Assembly (NCBI GenBank): GCA_030536995.1
Contig: JAUNOY010000018.1
Coordinates: 1 to 59,228, forward strand
Direction of reading: 5' to 3'
Source of the DNA: Eubacteriales bacterium
GTDB lineage: Bacteria; Bacillota; Clostridia; Lachnospirales; Lachnospiraceae
Length of the DNA stretch: 59,228 bases
The notes under the pieces were generated by a model, which was not told where the DNA came from, did no database searches, and was given only the letters and a program-made list of their open reading frames with translations. Position numbers and translations under genes: made by a program. Positions 36,857-44,999 of this stretch are shown here, one piece after another. The first letter of the stretch is position 1; each line of letters opens with the position of its first letter.

Positions 36857-36914
36857 GTAAGGATGTTCTCGCGCTTTTCCCCCGATTATTACCATAGTTC
36901 GAGAACAGCCTTAC
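36857..36914 (+). promoter_or_regulatory. Long inverted repeat in the leader of the Gld-type ABC operon
   Basis: 15-bp arms GTAAGGATGTTCTCG (36857-36871) and CGAGAACAGCCTTAC (36900-36914) differ at one position and enclose 28 bases. There is no T run. The second arm ends 41 bp before the GTG start. It may be an RNA hairpin or a split operator. Confidence 0.55.
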
Positions 36915-36955
36915 TTTCATTTGAGTACAGATTAAGGAGACAGGAGGAAAGCAAT

Positions 36956-38011
36956 GTGATTGAAGTAAAGGATCTGGTCAAGCGCTACGGGAGTCATACG
37001 GCAGTAGATCATCTTTCTTTTACCATTGAAAAGGGTAAAATTTATGGATTTCTTGGCCCGAACGGTGCTGGAAAATCTACAACAATGAATATGATAACAG
37101 GATATATTGCTTCTACAGAGGGAACAGTCAAGATTGACGGACATGACATTTTAGAAGAACCGGAGGAAGCAAAAAAATGCATCGGCTATTTGCCGGAACA
37201 GCCGCCTCTTTATTTCGATATGACAGTTCTGGAATATATGAGATTTGTGGCTGATCTGAAAAAAATTCCCAAAAAAGAAAAAGAGTCCATGATTGAAGAG
37301 GTTATAGAGATGGTCAAAATTTCAGACATGAAGAACCGTCTGATTAAAAATCTGTCTAAAGGTTATAAGCAGAGAGTAGGGCTTGCACAGGCTATTCTTG
37401 GGTACCCGGAAGTGATTATTCTGGATGAACCTACCGTGGGGCTTGACCCGAAGCAGATTATCGAGATCCGAAATCTGATTCGGGATCTTAAGAAAAAACA
37501 TACGGTTATTTTAAGTTCACATATCTTGTCAGAGGTAAGCGCAATTTGCGATTATGTGTTGATTATTTCTCATGGAAAATTAGTTGCCAGTGATACCCCG
37601 GAAAATCTCAGCAAACTGGCAGAAGGTGCCAATACGCTGGAAATGCTAATAAAGGGTGAAAAAGATACTGTCTGTAAAGCGCTGAAGGAAATCCCGGGAG
37701 TGAAGGAAACTGAGGCAGAAAAAAGTAAAGAACAGGGTATATGGGCAATAAAAGTTACTGCAGATGAAAAAGATGATATAAGAGAACAGGTATTTTATAA
37801 AATGGCGCAGATGAATACGCCTATTCTGGAAATGAAATCAAAAAAGGTATCGCTGGAGGAAATCTTCCTGGAACTTACGGAAAGTGAAAAAAATTCGGAA
37901 AGAGCTTCAGAGATCATAAATGATGCTGAGAAGGATAGTGCAGATTATTCAGAGACAGACGATTCATCAGAAAATGTAAAGGGGGAAGAAAGCAATGATG
38001 GCGATTTATAA
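36956..38011 (+). CDS. ABC transporter ATP-binding protein (GldA-like)
   Basis: A 351-residue ATPase: Walker A GPNGAGKST, signature LSKGYKQRVG, Walker B VIILDEPTVGLD, H-loop SSHIL. After the ABC core (about 1-230) is a C-terminal domain and a Ser/Glu/Asp-rich acidic tail. The GTG at 36956 follows AGGAGG by 9 bases; an in-frame upstream stretch is unlike the family. It overlaps the permease by 17 bp. With the next three genes it matches the gliding-type ABC/auxiliary system widespread in non-gliding Firmicutes, whose substrate is unknown. Confidence 0.9.
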   Translation: MIEVKDLVKRYGSHTAVDHLSFTIEKGKIYGFLGPNGAGKSTTMNMITGYIASTEGTVKIDGHDILEEPEEAKKCIGYLPEQPPLYFDMTVLEYMRFVADLKKIPKKEKESMIEEVIEMVKISDMKNRLIKNLSKGYKQRVGLAQAILGYPEVIILDEPTVGLDPKQIIEIRNLIRDLKKKHTVILSSHILSEVSAICDYVLIISHGKLVASDTPENLSKLAEGANTLEMLIKGEKDTVCKALKEIPGVKETEAEKSKEQGIWAIKVTADEKDDIREQVFYKMAQMNTPILEMKSKKVSLEEIFLELTESEKNSERASEIINDAEKDSADYSETDDSSENVKGEESNDGDL

Positions 38012-38858
38012 GAGGGAGCTGAGAAACTATCTCACATCTATGATTGGATATTTATTTATATTTTTTATTCTTGTGATTACCGGTGTATATTTTTCAGCGT
38101 ATCAGCTTACGGCTGCGTATCCCAAATTTGAATATACACTTAATGCAATCACGTTTGTGTTCCTGATCGGAATACCGATTCTGACAATGCGTGTACTTGC
38201 AGAAGAGAGAAAACAGAAAACAGATCAGCTTCTTTTGACTTCTCCGGTCTCTGTAAGCGGAATTGTTATAGGAAAATATCTGGCGTTGGTGACGGTTTTT
38301 GCTGCTCCTATGGCGATTATGTGCACCTATCCTCTGATTATGTCTAAATTTGGGACAATATCTTATGGAGAAACATATACGGCAATCCTTGGATTCTTTC
38401 TTCTCGGCTGTGCAAATCTGGCTATTGGTGTCTTTATGTCAGCGCTCACGGAGAGTCAGATAATAGCGGCTGTGCTAACATTTGTGTTACTGTTTGCTTT
38501 TTATGTAATGAATGGGATTTCTTCTTTCTTTTCACAGACATCCATGTCAACCTGTGTTGCCTTTGGATTTTTGATTCTTGCAGCTACAATTATCATATAT
38601 ACAATGATAAAAAATGTGCTTGTTACATTGATTGTTGGAATTGTAGGGGAAGGGTTCTTGATTGTTATGTATGTTATAAATTCTAGTTTATTCGCGGGAG
38701 GAATACAAAAGTTTTTAAACATATTTAATATCAGCGGACATTTTGAGAATTTTGCGAATAGTATTTTTGACATAAAAGGGATTGTTTATTTTCTGTCTGT
38801 GATTGCAGTTTGTATATTCCTTACAATACAGATGGTTGTGAAGAGAAGATGGGATTAA
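37995..38858 (+). CDS. ABC transporter permease (GldF-like)
   Basis: A 287-residue ABC-2 permease with six predicted membrane segments (about 15-38, 48-66, 95-125, 135-160, 165-200 and 255-280). The N-terminus MAIYKRELRNYLTSMIGYLFIFF and the EERKQKTDQLLLTSPVS loop are typical for the ABC-2/GldF type. It overlaps the ATPase gene by 17 bp and precedes the Gld-type auxiliary protein by 17 bp. Confidence 0.88.
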   Translation: MMAIYKRELRNYLTSMIGYLFIFFILVITGVYFSAYQLTAAYPKFEYTLNAITFVFLIGIPILTMRVLAEERKQKTDQLLLTSPVSVSGIVIGKYLALVTVFAAPMAIMCTYPLIMSKFGTISYGETYTAILGFFLLGCANLAIGVFMSALTESQIIAAVLTFVLLFAFYVMNGISSFFSQTSMSTCVAFGFLILAATIIIYTMIKNVLVTLIVGIVGEGFLIVMYVINSSLFAGGIQKFLNIFNISGHFENFANSIFDIKGIVYFLSVIAVCIFLTIQMVVKRRWD

Positions 38859-38875
38859 GAAGGGAGGGGATTACA

Positions 38876-40363
38876 TTGAAAAACAAGGTAAAGAAAAATG
38901 ACAAGAAAGAAAAATATAACAAAATCAATTTTAGAGATGAGTTTTTAAATTCCAGCAAGAAACATATAAAAAATGGAACGTACAGTGTAATAATGACGGC
39001 TTTGTTTATTTCTGTTGTTATTGTTATAAATATGATTGTGGGAGAATTGCCGGCAAAATATACAGAACTGGATGTCAGCAGTCAAAAGTTATACAGTATT
39101 GGGGATGAAACGAAAGAGATGCTGGCAGGGCTGGAAAAAGATGTGACAATATATCAAATAGCCCAGAACGGAGCAGAGGATGAAGTGATAACCAATCTTT
39201 TGAAAAAGTATGAAGATGAGTCAGAGCATATAAAAGTGGAACAGAAAGATCCTGTTGTAAATCCGAAATTTGTATCAGAGTATACAGGCGATAATTTGAG
39301 TATAAACAGTCTGATTATCGCTTGCGGAGAAAGAAGTAAGGTTGTGGATTACAACAATATGTATGAAAGTGATATAGATTATCAGACATACAACTATCAG
39401 ACAACAGGATTTGACGGAGAAGGGCAGATTACAAGCGCGATTGCTTATGTGACAAGTGAGAACCTTCCGGTTTTATATACACTGACAGGACATGGGGAAA
39501 AAGAGATTGATTCAACTCTCAAAGAGGGGATCGAGAAAGCCAATATGGAAATAAAAAGTCTTAATCTTGTGTCTGAAGGGGTGATTCCGGAGGATGCAGA
39601 CTGTCTGTTTATAGGATCGCCGTCAACAGACATCTCCTCAGATGAGAAGAATGCCATTTTGAAATATCTGGAAAAAGGAGGAAAAGCATTAATATTCTCT
39701 GATTATACAGAGGAGAATATGGAAAATTTTAATGAAATTCTTGCGAATTACGGGCTGAAAAGAACGGACGGAATTGTGCTTGAGGGTGATTCACAACATT
39801 ATGCAATGCAGATGCCCTATTATATTTTGCCGGATATAGGAGCTGCGGAAGCTGTATCTGATATGGCTTCTGATGGGTATATGGTTCTTGCGCCGTTTGC
39901 GCAGGGGATTGTTAGGTCAGATGATGTGAGAAGTACTGTTACGTTAAATAGCCTTCTTTCTACTTCGGAACAGGCATTTTCCAAGAGTGATGTAAGCAGT
40001 GGCTCTCTCGACAAAGAGGATGGAGATATAGATGGACCGTTTGACGTAGGTGTGAGTGTTATAGAAAATATAGATGATAAAGAGACGAAACTGGTATATT
40101 ATTCTACTTCATCCCTTATTGATGGTCAGGTAAACCAGATGGTGTCAGGGGGGAATGAGAAGCTTGTAATGGAATCTCTTAAATGGATGGTGGATACAGA
40201 GGGAACAGAGGTCGTATCTATACCGTCTAAGAACCTTCAGGTATCAAGCTTGACAATCTCTGCTTATGATGCGAGTTTCTGGAAAATATGTGTGATGGGG
40301 CTGATCCCCGGATTCTTCCTAGTTATGGGATTTGTAGTCTGGTATAAGAGGAGAAGAGCTTAG
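38876..40363 (+). CDS. GldG-family ABC auxiliary transport protein
   Basis: A 495-residue protein with a lysine-rich cytoplasmic N-terminus, a membrane segment (about 41-62), a large extracytoplasmic GldG/IFT52-like domain (YTLTGHGEKEI, CLFIGSPSTDISSDEKNAILKYLEKGGKALI) and a C-terminal membrane segment with RRRA tail. The TTG at 38876 lies about 8 bases after GGGAGGGG and 17 bp after the permease stop; the longer frame starting inside the permease gene lacks a ribosome site. Confidence 0.87.
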   Translation: MKNKVKKNDKKEKYNKINFRDEFLNSSKKHIKNGTYSVIMTALFISVVIVINMIVGELPAKYTELDVSSQKLYSIGDETKEMLAGLEKDVTIYQIAQNGAEDEVITNLLKKYEDESEHIKVEQKDPVVNPKFVSEYTGDNLSINSLIIACGERSKVVDYNNMYESDIDYQTYNYQTTGFDGEGQITSAIAYVTSENLPVLYTLTGHGEKEIDSTLKEGIEKANMEIKSLNLVSEGVIPEDADCLFIGSPSTDISSDEKNAILKYLEKGGKALIFSDYTEENMENFNEILANYGLKRTDGIVLEGDSQHYAMQMPYYILPDIGAAEAVSDMASDGYMVLAPFAQGIVRSDDVRSTVTLNSLLSTSEQAFSKSDVSSGSLDKEDGDIDGPFDVGVSVIENIDDKETKLVYYSTSSLIDGQVNQMVSGGNEKLVMESLKWMVDTEGTEVVSIPSKNLQVSSLTISAYDASFWKICVMGLIPGFFLVMGFVVWYKRRRA

Positions 40364-41869
40364 ATGAAAAATAAAACAATAAAATTGATGCTTGCTGTAG
40401 GTGTTCTTGTTGTATGTTGCGGCGTTTACATGGGAGTGAAAAACTACGTAAGCAGTCAGGAAGGGCAGGAGACACAAAATAGTGAGAAAGAAAATCCTGG
40501 AGAAATAGTGTTTAAGGTATTGGCTGGCGATATAAAAGAGATTAGCTTTATGATTGAAAAAAACGAGGTTACATTTGAAAAGAAAGGAGATATCTGGAGG
40601 AAGAAAGATGAAGAAGCGTTTCCTGTGAATCAGACAATCCTGGAAGAGGTGGTGTCTTCTCTGACAGATATTGAAAGCGACAGGGTTTTGGAAGATGCGG
40701 AAAATCTTGAGCAGTATGGACTTGATGAGCCTTCGAATACGATTAAAATCAAGGTAGAGCCTTCGAAATTAAAAGGTGATTCCGAAGAAACTGTAGACAA
40801 GGATAATGTAAAAGAGGTAGATGAGAATGAAACAACGCTCAGAATTGGCGATTTAAACGAAGCTTCCAATCAGTATTATGTGAGTAAGGGGGAAGACAGA
40901 AATACCGTTTATTTGGTGGATTCCGGTGTTATAGAGCCTTTTTCGAAGTCTCTTTATGAATATGCCGAGGGAGAAGATTTTCCGGCGATTGCGGATACAT
41001 CGGAAATTAAAAAAATAACAGTGACCGGAGCGGAGGAATTATCTTATGTACTGGAAAAAGAAGAGGGGACAGGGTTCTGGTATCTGGGAGAAGATGAAAA
41101 GGCAGATTCAGCTAAAGCTAGCTCTCTTGCGGCGCCATTTGGAAGCATGGCGTACGACAGCTTTGTGGATTATGACTGTGAGGATCTGAGCGAATACGGA
41201 CTGGATAAACCCTATGCGCTGATTGAGGTTGATTATCTGGAAGAAGAGCCCGAGGAGGAAACGGAAGAAACTGAGGGAAAAACAGAAGAGCCTGAGATGA
41301 TAGAAAAACACCTTAAAATAGCAGTGGGGAATGAGACGGGAGATGGAGATAGATATGTCTGCGTGAACGACAGTAATCAGATTTACACATTATCCTCAGA
41401 TGCTTTAGCATCCTATCTTGATAAAACAGAGGCGGATTTCTGGGATATGGCAGTGAAAAGCGTTGCTATGACAGATGTGGAAAAACTCGGTATTGAATAT
41501 AAGGGTGAGAAACATGAGGTAAATGTTTCACGTGAAACATTAGAAAGCGAAGATGGTGAAACAGAAGAAAAAAGCACATATTTAATGGATGGGGATGAAG
41601 TCGACGAAACAGATTTTACGACTTTTTACAACAAGCTGAACAACATGATAGCGGAACGCAGGCTCACTGAAAAGCTTGAAAGTGAAGGAACGCCGGAAAT
41701 GGTCATCACATATGTGACAGATGAGGGTGAAAGCAAAGTGGAATATTATGCGTATGATACAAATTATTATGCGGTTCAGGTGGAGCGAAAAACATATCTG
41801 GTAAATAAAATGACAATAAAATCTATGTTTGAAGCCTGTGAAACTTTGTTTGGAATGGAAGAAGAATAA
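40364..41869 (+). CDS. DUF4340 domain membrane protein
   Basis: A 501-residue protein with one N-terminal membrane segment (about 6-24) and a large acidic outside region made of DUF4340-type repeats (LEQYGLDEPSNTIKI, DLSEYGLDKPYALIEV). It begins immediately after the GldG-like stop (ATG at 40364), so it is coupled. The DUF4340 protein is the usual fourth partner of the Gld-type ABC system. A perfect parS sequence lies in its coding region (codes for VSRET). Very rich in Glu/Asp; function unknown. Confidence 0.88.
   Translation: MKNKTIKLMLAVGVLVVCCGVYMGVKNYVSSQEGQETQNSEKENPGEIVFKVLAGDIKEISFMIEKNEVTFEKKGDIWRKKDEEAFPVNQTILEEVVSSLTDIESDRVLEDAENLEQYGLDEPSNTIKIKVEPSKLKGDSEETVDKDNVKEVDENETTLRIGDLNEASNQYYVSKGEDRNTVYLVDSGVIEPFSKSLYEYAEGEDFPAIADTSEIKKITVTGAEELSYVLEKEEGTGFWYLGEDEKADSAKASSLAAPFGSMAYDSFVDYDCEDLSEYGLDKPYALIEVDYLEEEPEEETEETEGKTEEPEMIEKHLKIAVGNETGDGDRYVCVNDSNQIYTLSSDALASYLDKTEADFWDMAVKSVAMTDVEKLGIEYKGEKHEVNVSRETLESEDGETEEKSTYLMDGDEVDETDFTTFYNKLNNMIAERRLTEKLESEGTPEMVITYVTDEGESKVEYYAYDTNYYAVQVERKTYLVNKMTIKSMFEACETLFGMEEE
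41524..41539. promoter_or_regulatory. parS site 1 (inside the DUF4340 gene)
   Basis: A perfect TGTTTCACGTGAAACA palindrome, the ParB nucleation site of Firmicutes. It lies in frame within a gene and translates as part of NVSRET. About 12.3 kb right of the origin boxes. Confidence 0.95.
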
Positions 41870-41902
41870 AAAAGTTTTGTTTTGAAAATATTGTATAAAA
41901 TT

Positions 41903-41944
41903 AGTTTGCCCCAAGCTTCCTTATCAGGGAGCTTGGGGCAAACT
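41903..41944. terminator. Large hairpin after the DUF4340 gene
   Basis: 18-bp arms (41903-41920 and 41927-41944, one G-U) around the loop TTATCA. Right arm GGGAGCTTGGGGCAAACT. The arms are GC-rich in the middle. No strict T run follows on the plus strand; it starts 33 bp after the stop. Probably terminates the ABC operon, but could be an end of the adjacent decayed element. Confidence 0.6.
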
Positions 41945-42039
41945 ATATCAAGTTCCAATATTACCTACCCCGATTACACTTTCTTTTTGGTAGGATATCG
42001 CCGCAGACAATCATGTTAGATACGATGTTTCTGATGGAG

Positions 42040-42345
42040 CAAAGGAAACCGTACGATTAAAACGAGAATTATGAGATGAATCTTGAAGTTGCGGAGATGG
42101 CAGAAGCTGCCCATAAGGCAAAATACCGGGCTTTTGTATTCGGAATGTTGGTGCCTCTAAAATTGCCAAGGAGATATGTGACTTCGGCATCGAATTAAAA
42201 AATATCCTTGATGGATAGTTTGATCCAAAACGTCCAAATGCTGTTTGGTGTTCGGATATTGATTATATCTGGACGATAGACGGATTTGTTTGACCAGTAT
42301 TATGGACTTATATTCCAGAAAAAAGATTTCCTGATTAAGAGAGAA
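42040..42345 (+). pseudogene. Decayed IS3-type transposase (DDE integrase core) remnant
   Basis: Translation of 42219-42285 gives FDPKRPNAVWCSDIDYIWT, which resembles the IS3-family OrfB core around the first catalytic Asp (PNQVWxTDITYIxT). After a frameshift, 42293-42325 gives TSIMDLYSRKK, the next segment of that family. Upstream frames (NVGASKIAKEICDFGIELKN, 42146-42205) are broken by stops. No inverted terminal repeats are seen. Only the short core is a confident match; the outer limits are approximate. Confidence 0.6.
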
Positions 42346-42749
42346 TGAGTGAATCGATTTAAGGTTGATCAAAAGTATTTCAGAAGAGGCTTCTACTTCT
42401 AATGCAATGGGGCGTTGAATGATAAAAATATTAACAATACATTGCTGCTGTTTGAAAAAAGTGTATATTGTTATATATTAGATGGGAAATAAGGCATAAA
42501 AATGCAAAAAAAGTCAAATAATGAAAAGTCACGAAAAAAATATGTGATTAAAAGTCAAGGCGTGCGAGGTGGCAGTTGTATATAGCAAAATCTCTTTTGA
42601 ATGAGAAAACGAGCTGCAAATGCGATTGATAATTGGGGATGTTAAAATGCCAAATATGAAAAATATGTTATAAATATAGCGAAAAAACATTTATAATTAA
42701 TATAAAATATCAATATTCTTATATAAATGCATAAGCGATTAGCTGCAAA
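42346..42749. other. Non-coding AT-rich stretch
   Basis: About 400 bp with no credible gene, RNA fold or repeat. Frames are short and interrupted. It probably is decayed accessory DNA continuous with the transposase remnant. Confidence 0.5.
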
Positions 42750-42792
42750 AATAAAAAACACGAAATCTTCCCTGGCGGGAAGTTTCGCGTTT
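42750..42792 (-). terminator. Intrinsic terminator after the membrane-anchored hydrolase
   Basis: Arms AACGCGAAACTTCCC and GGGAAGATTTCGTGTT (minus-strand reading) pair with few mismatches around a GCCA-type loop and are followed by TTTTTTATTTTT. It lies about 80 bp beyond the stop. Confidence 0.8.
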
Positions 42793-42871
42793 TTGAAGAG
42801 TTGATGTTTTGCGAATAAGAATGTCTATAAAAGTTCTATTAATATAACATATTTGATGAAAATGACTGCTA

Positions 42872-43825
42872 TCAAAAGAAAATACCCACCTGCTCAAGAA
42901 AGTCTTCAGGGTTTTCAAGGTGAGGAAGGTGCTTGGATTCTTTAATAACTGCGGTTTCGATAGCCGGATTTACTTTCTGGTATTCATCTATGATGGCGGA
43001 TTCGTTTGGTTCTGCAGTACCTTGTACAACATAAATGCAATTATCCAGAGACTTTAAGGCGTGACTGATACTGATGTTCATATATTTGCATACAACACTG
43101 GCATAGAAAAATTTTGCACAAAACCCACCTTTGTGTGCTGCTTCATAATAAGCATCTGTGACGTTTTCGTCTACATGGAATGGATTGTAATACATTTTTT
43201 CAATAAAAAGAGTATTGACGCTTTCGCGAGAAACAACCATGTGATAAATCAGGGTTCCGAAAATCGGGATTTCCAGGAAACGTTTCAATAATTTGTTCCT
43301 TTTGGTGGGCATCTGATTCAGTCTGCTTAAACTCGGAGGATTAACCAGCATGATTTTATTAAAGAGTTCTTTTTCATTATGACAGGCCATAGTGACGAAG
43401 GAGCCTGAGAAACCGCTGGCGATGACATCGGTTTTTTCGCCTATAACTTTTTTGATAAAATCACAGATCATCTGAACGTATACAAAATTAGTATAGGTGA
43501 TTCCCGGCTTTTCTGAACGACCGCAGCCGAGGAGGTCAATAGTGTAAACAGTATGTTCCATGGCTAATTCTTTTTCTACGTGTGACCATTCATAGCCGGA
43601 AGCTCCGGGAAGTGTATCATGAACTAAAAGAAGAGGGGAACCGGTTCCTTTTTTTGTATAGTAAATATCACCGAAACGCCAGTGAAAGTAATTTCTGCTG
43701 GATGTATCAAGCATTTCTTTTAACTGCGCTGTTGCAGAGACTACTTTGTTCATGAAATGAACGATAACAGTTGCAGAGGCAAAGATAGCTGTAAAAGTAA
43801 GTAATTTGTGCTTCTGTTTTTTCAT
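42872..43825 (-). CDS. Membrane-anchored alpha/beta hydrolase
   Basis: A 317-residue protein with an N-terminal hydrophobic segment (about 7-28, probably an uncleaved anchor) followed by an alpha/beta hydrolase fold: LLLVHDTLPGAS (oxyanion-loop area), YTIDLLGCGRSEKP, nucleophile elbow SGFSGSF, and the C-terminal His in ESKHLPHLENPEDF. The elbow reads GFSGS, not the canonical GxSxG. The ATG at 43825 follows AAAGGAGG. It is transcribed against the surrounding parAB direction (lagging strand), suggesting acquisition. Substrate unknown. Confidence 0.85.
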   Translation of the reverse strand: MKKQKHKLLTFTAIFASATVIVHFMNKVVSATAQLKEMLDTSSRNYFHWRFGDIYYTKKGTGSPLLLVHDTLPGASGYEWSHVEKELAMEHTVYTIDLLGCGRSEKPGITYTNFVYVQMICDFIKKVIGEKTDVIASGFSGSFVTMACHNEKELFNKIMLVNPPSLSRLNQMPTKRNKLLKRFLEIPIFGTLIYHMVVSRESVNTLFIEKMYYNPFHVDENVTDAYYEAAHKGGFCAKFFYASVVCKYMNISISHALKSLDNCIYVVQGTAEPNESAIIDEYQKVNPAIETAVIKESKHLPHLENPEDFLEQVGIFF

Positions 43826-43895
43826 AGAAAACCTCCTTTTATGGTGATAATTGCCAGCCAATAAGTGGATACGAGGGCAATTGTTTTGTGTGTTT

Positions 43896-43924
43896 ATTAT
43901 ACGCTAAAAATGGTGGTTTTACAA
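43896..43924 (-). promoter_or_regulatory. Sigma-A promoter of the membrane-anchored hydrolase
   Basis: Minus strand: -35 TTGTAA (43919-43924), 17-base spacer, -10 TATAAT (43896-43901). About 70 bp upstream of the ATG. Confidence 0.65.
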
Positions 43925-44074
43925 GGGGAAAGCACAAAGGAACGGTTCTGTTATGCGGTTTTGGAAGTCTATCATTTGGGAGAGAATCCAAGGATTATAA
44001 AGAAAGATTTGCGATGTATAAAATGGTTCATTGCATTTTATATAATTTTTTTATAAAAAAGTCATAATTTTTTA

Positions 44075-44090
44075 TGTTTCACGTGAAACA
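44075..44090. promoter_or_regulatory. parS site 2 (upstream of parA)
   Basis: Perfect TGTTTCACGTGAAACA, 26 bp upstream of the parA -10 element. Its place suggests that ParB spreading could also repress parAB. Confidence 0.97.
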
Positions 44091-44115
44091 TTGTATAGCC
44101 ATATAAAAAATTACG

Positions 44116-44124
44116 TGTTATAAT
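44116..44124 (+). promoter_or_regulatory. Extended -10 promoter of parA
   Basis: TGTTATAAT, a perfect -10 with TGn extension, 108 bp upstream of the parA start. The -35 region is poor. parS site 2 overlaps the region where upstream contacts would form. Confidence 0.55.
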
Positions 44125-44231
44125 GTCTTTATTACGAAAGTAATTTGTTGCTGTTTAGGTATCGATTGTATGAAAGAATATCTGTATCGATGCATGCAGT
44201 AACAGGAATCCTCATAAAAGGAGGGGAGAAT

Positions 44232-44999
44232 TTGGGAAGAATTATAGCAGTTGCTAATCAGAAAGGTGGCGTAGGTAAATCTACGACTGCAATTAATCTT
44301 TCAGCCTGTCTCGCAGAACAGGGAAAGAAAGTTCTGACGATTGATATCGATCCCCAGGGGAATACGACAAGTGGCCTGGGTGTGGATAAAAACTCTTTAG
44401 AGAACACACTTTACGAGCTTCTCTTAGGAGAAGCAGAATTGAAAGAAACAATTGTAAAAGGCGTAGTGGAAAATGTAGACCTGATTCCTTCAAATATTAA
44501 TCTTTCCGGTGCCGAAATCGAGCTGGTTGCTATTGAGGACAAGGAATATATTTTGAAAAAAATCACAGATAAAGTTCGCCGCAGATATGATTACATCATT
44601 ATGGACTGCCCACCGTCATTAAATATGCTGACAATCAATGCTTTGACAGCAGCCACTTCTGTTCTTGTTCCTATTCAATGTGAATATTATGCTCTGGAGG
44701 GTCTTTCACAGCTTATACATACCATTGAATTGGTTAAAGATAGATTGAATAAGAGACTGAAAATGGAAGGCGTGGTGTTTACCATGTATGATGCCAGGAC
44801 AAATCTGTCTCTTCAGGTGGTGGAGAATGTCAAGGAAAACCTTGAACAGAATATTTATAAGACAATTATTCCAAGAAATGTCAGACTGGCTGAAGCACCA
44901 AGTTATGGTCAGCCGATAACAATTTACGATTCCAGATCTGCAGGAGCTGAAGCCTACAGACTTCTTGCGGAAGAAGTGATAAACAGGGAGGAAGAGTAA
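44232..44999 (+). CDS. parA: Chromosome partitioning ATPase ParA/Soj
   Basis: A 255-residue Walker-type ATPase that acts with ParB in origin segregation and influences DnaA. The deviant Walker A is NQKGGVGKST and the A' motif IDIDPQGNTTSGLG, plus IIMDCPPSLN. It is the short, Soj-like chromosomal type without an N-terminal DNA-binding extension. The TTG at 44232 follows AAAGGAGGGG by 6-7 bases; the longer upstream frame has no homology. Its TAA overlaps the ATG of parB. Confidence 0.96.
   Translation: MGRIIAVANQKGGVGKSTTAINLSACLAEQGKKVLTIDIDPQGNTTSGLGVDKNSLENTLYELLLGEAELKETIVKGVVENVDLIPSNINLSGAEIELVAIEDKEYILKKITDKVRRRYDYIIMDCPPSLNMLTINALTAATSVLVPIQCEYYALEGLSQLIHTIELVKDRLNKRLKMEGVVFTMYDARTNLSLQVVENVKENLEQNIYKTIIPRNVRLAEAPSYGQPITIYDSRSAGAEAYRLLAEEVINREEE

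Noticed and set aside
43865-44056. A 63-codon plus-strand frame between the hydrolase and parA
   Set aside because: No ribosome site, no homology, and it overlaps the hydrolase promoter; the region holds parS and promoters instead.
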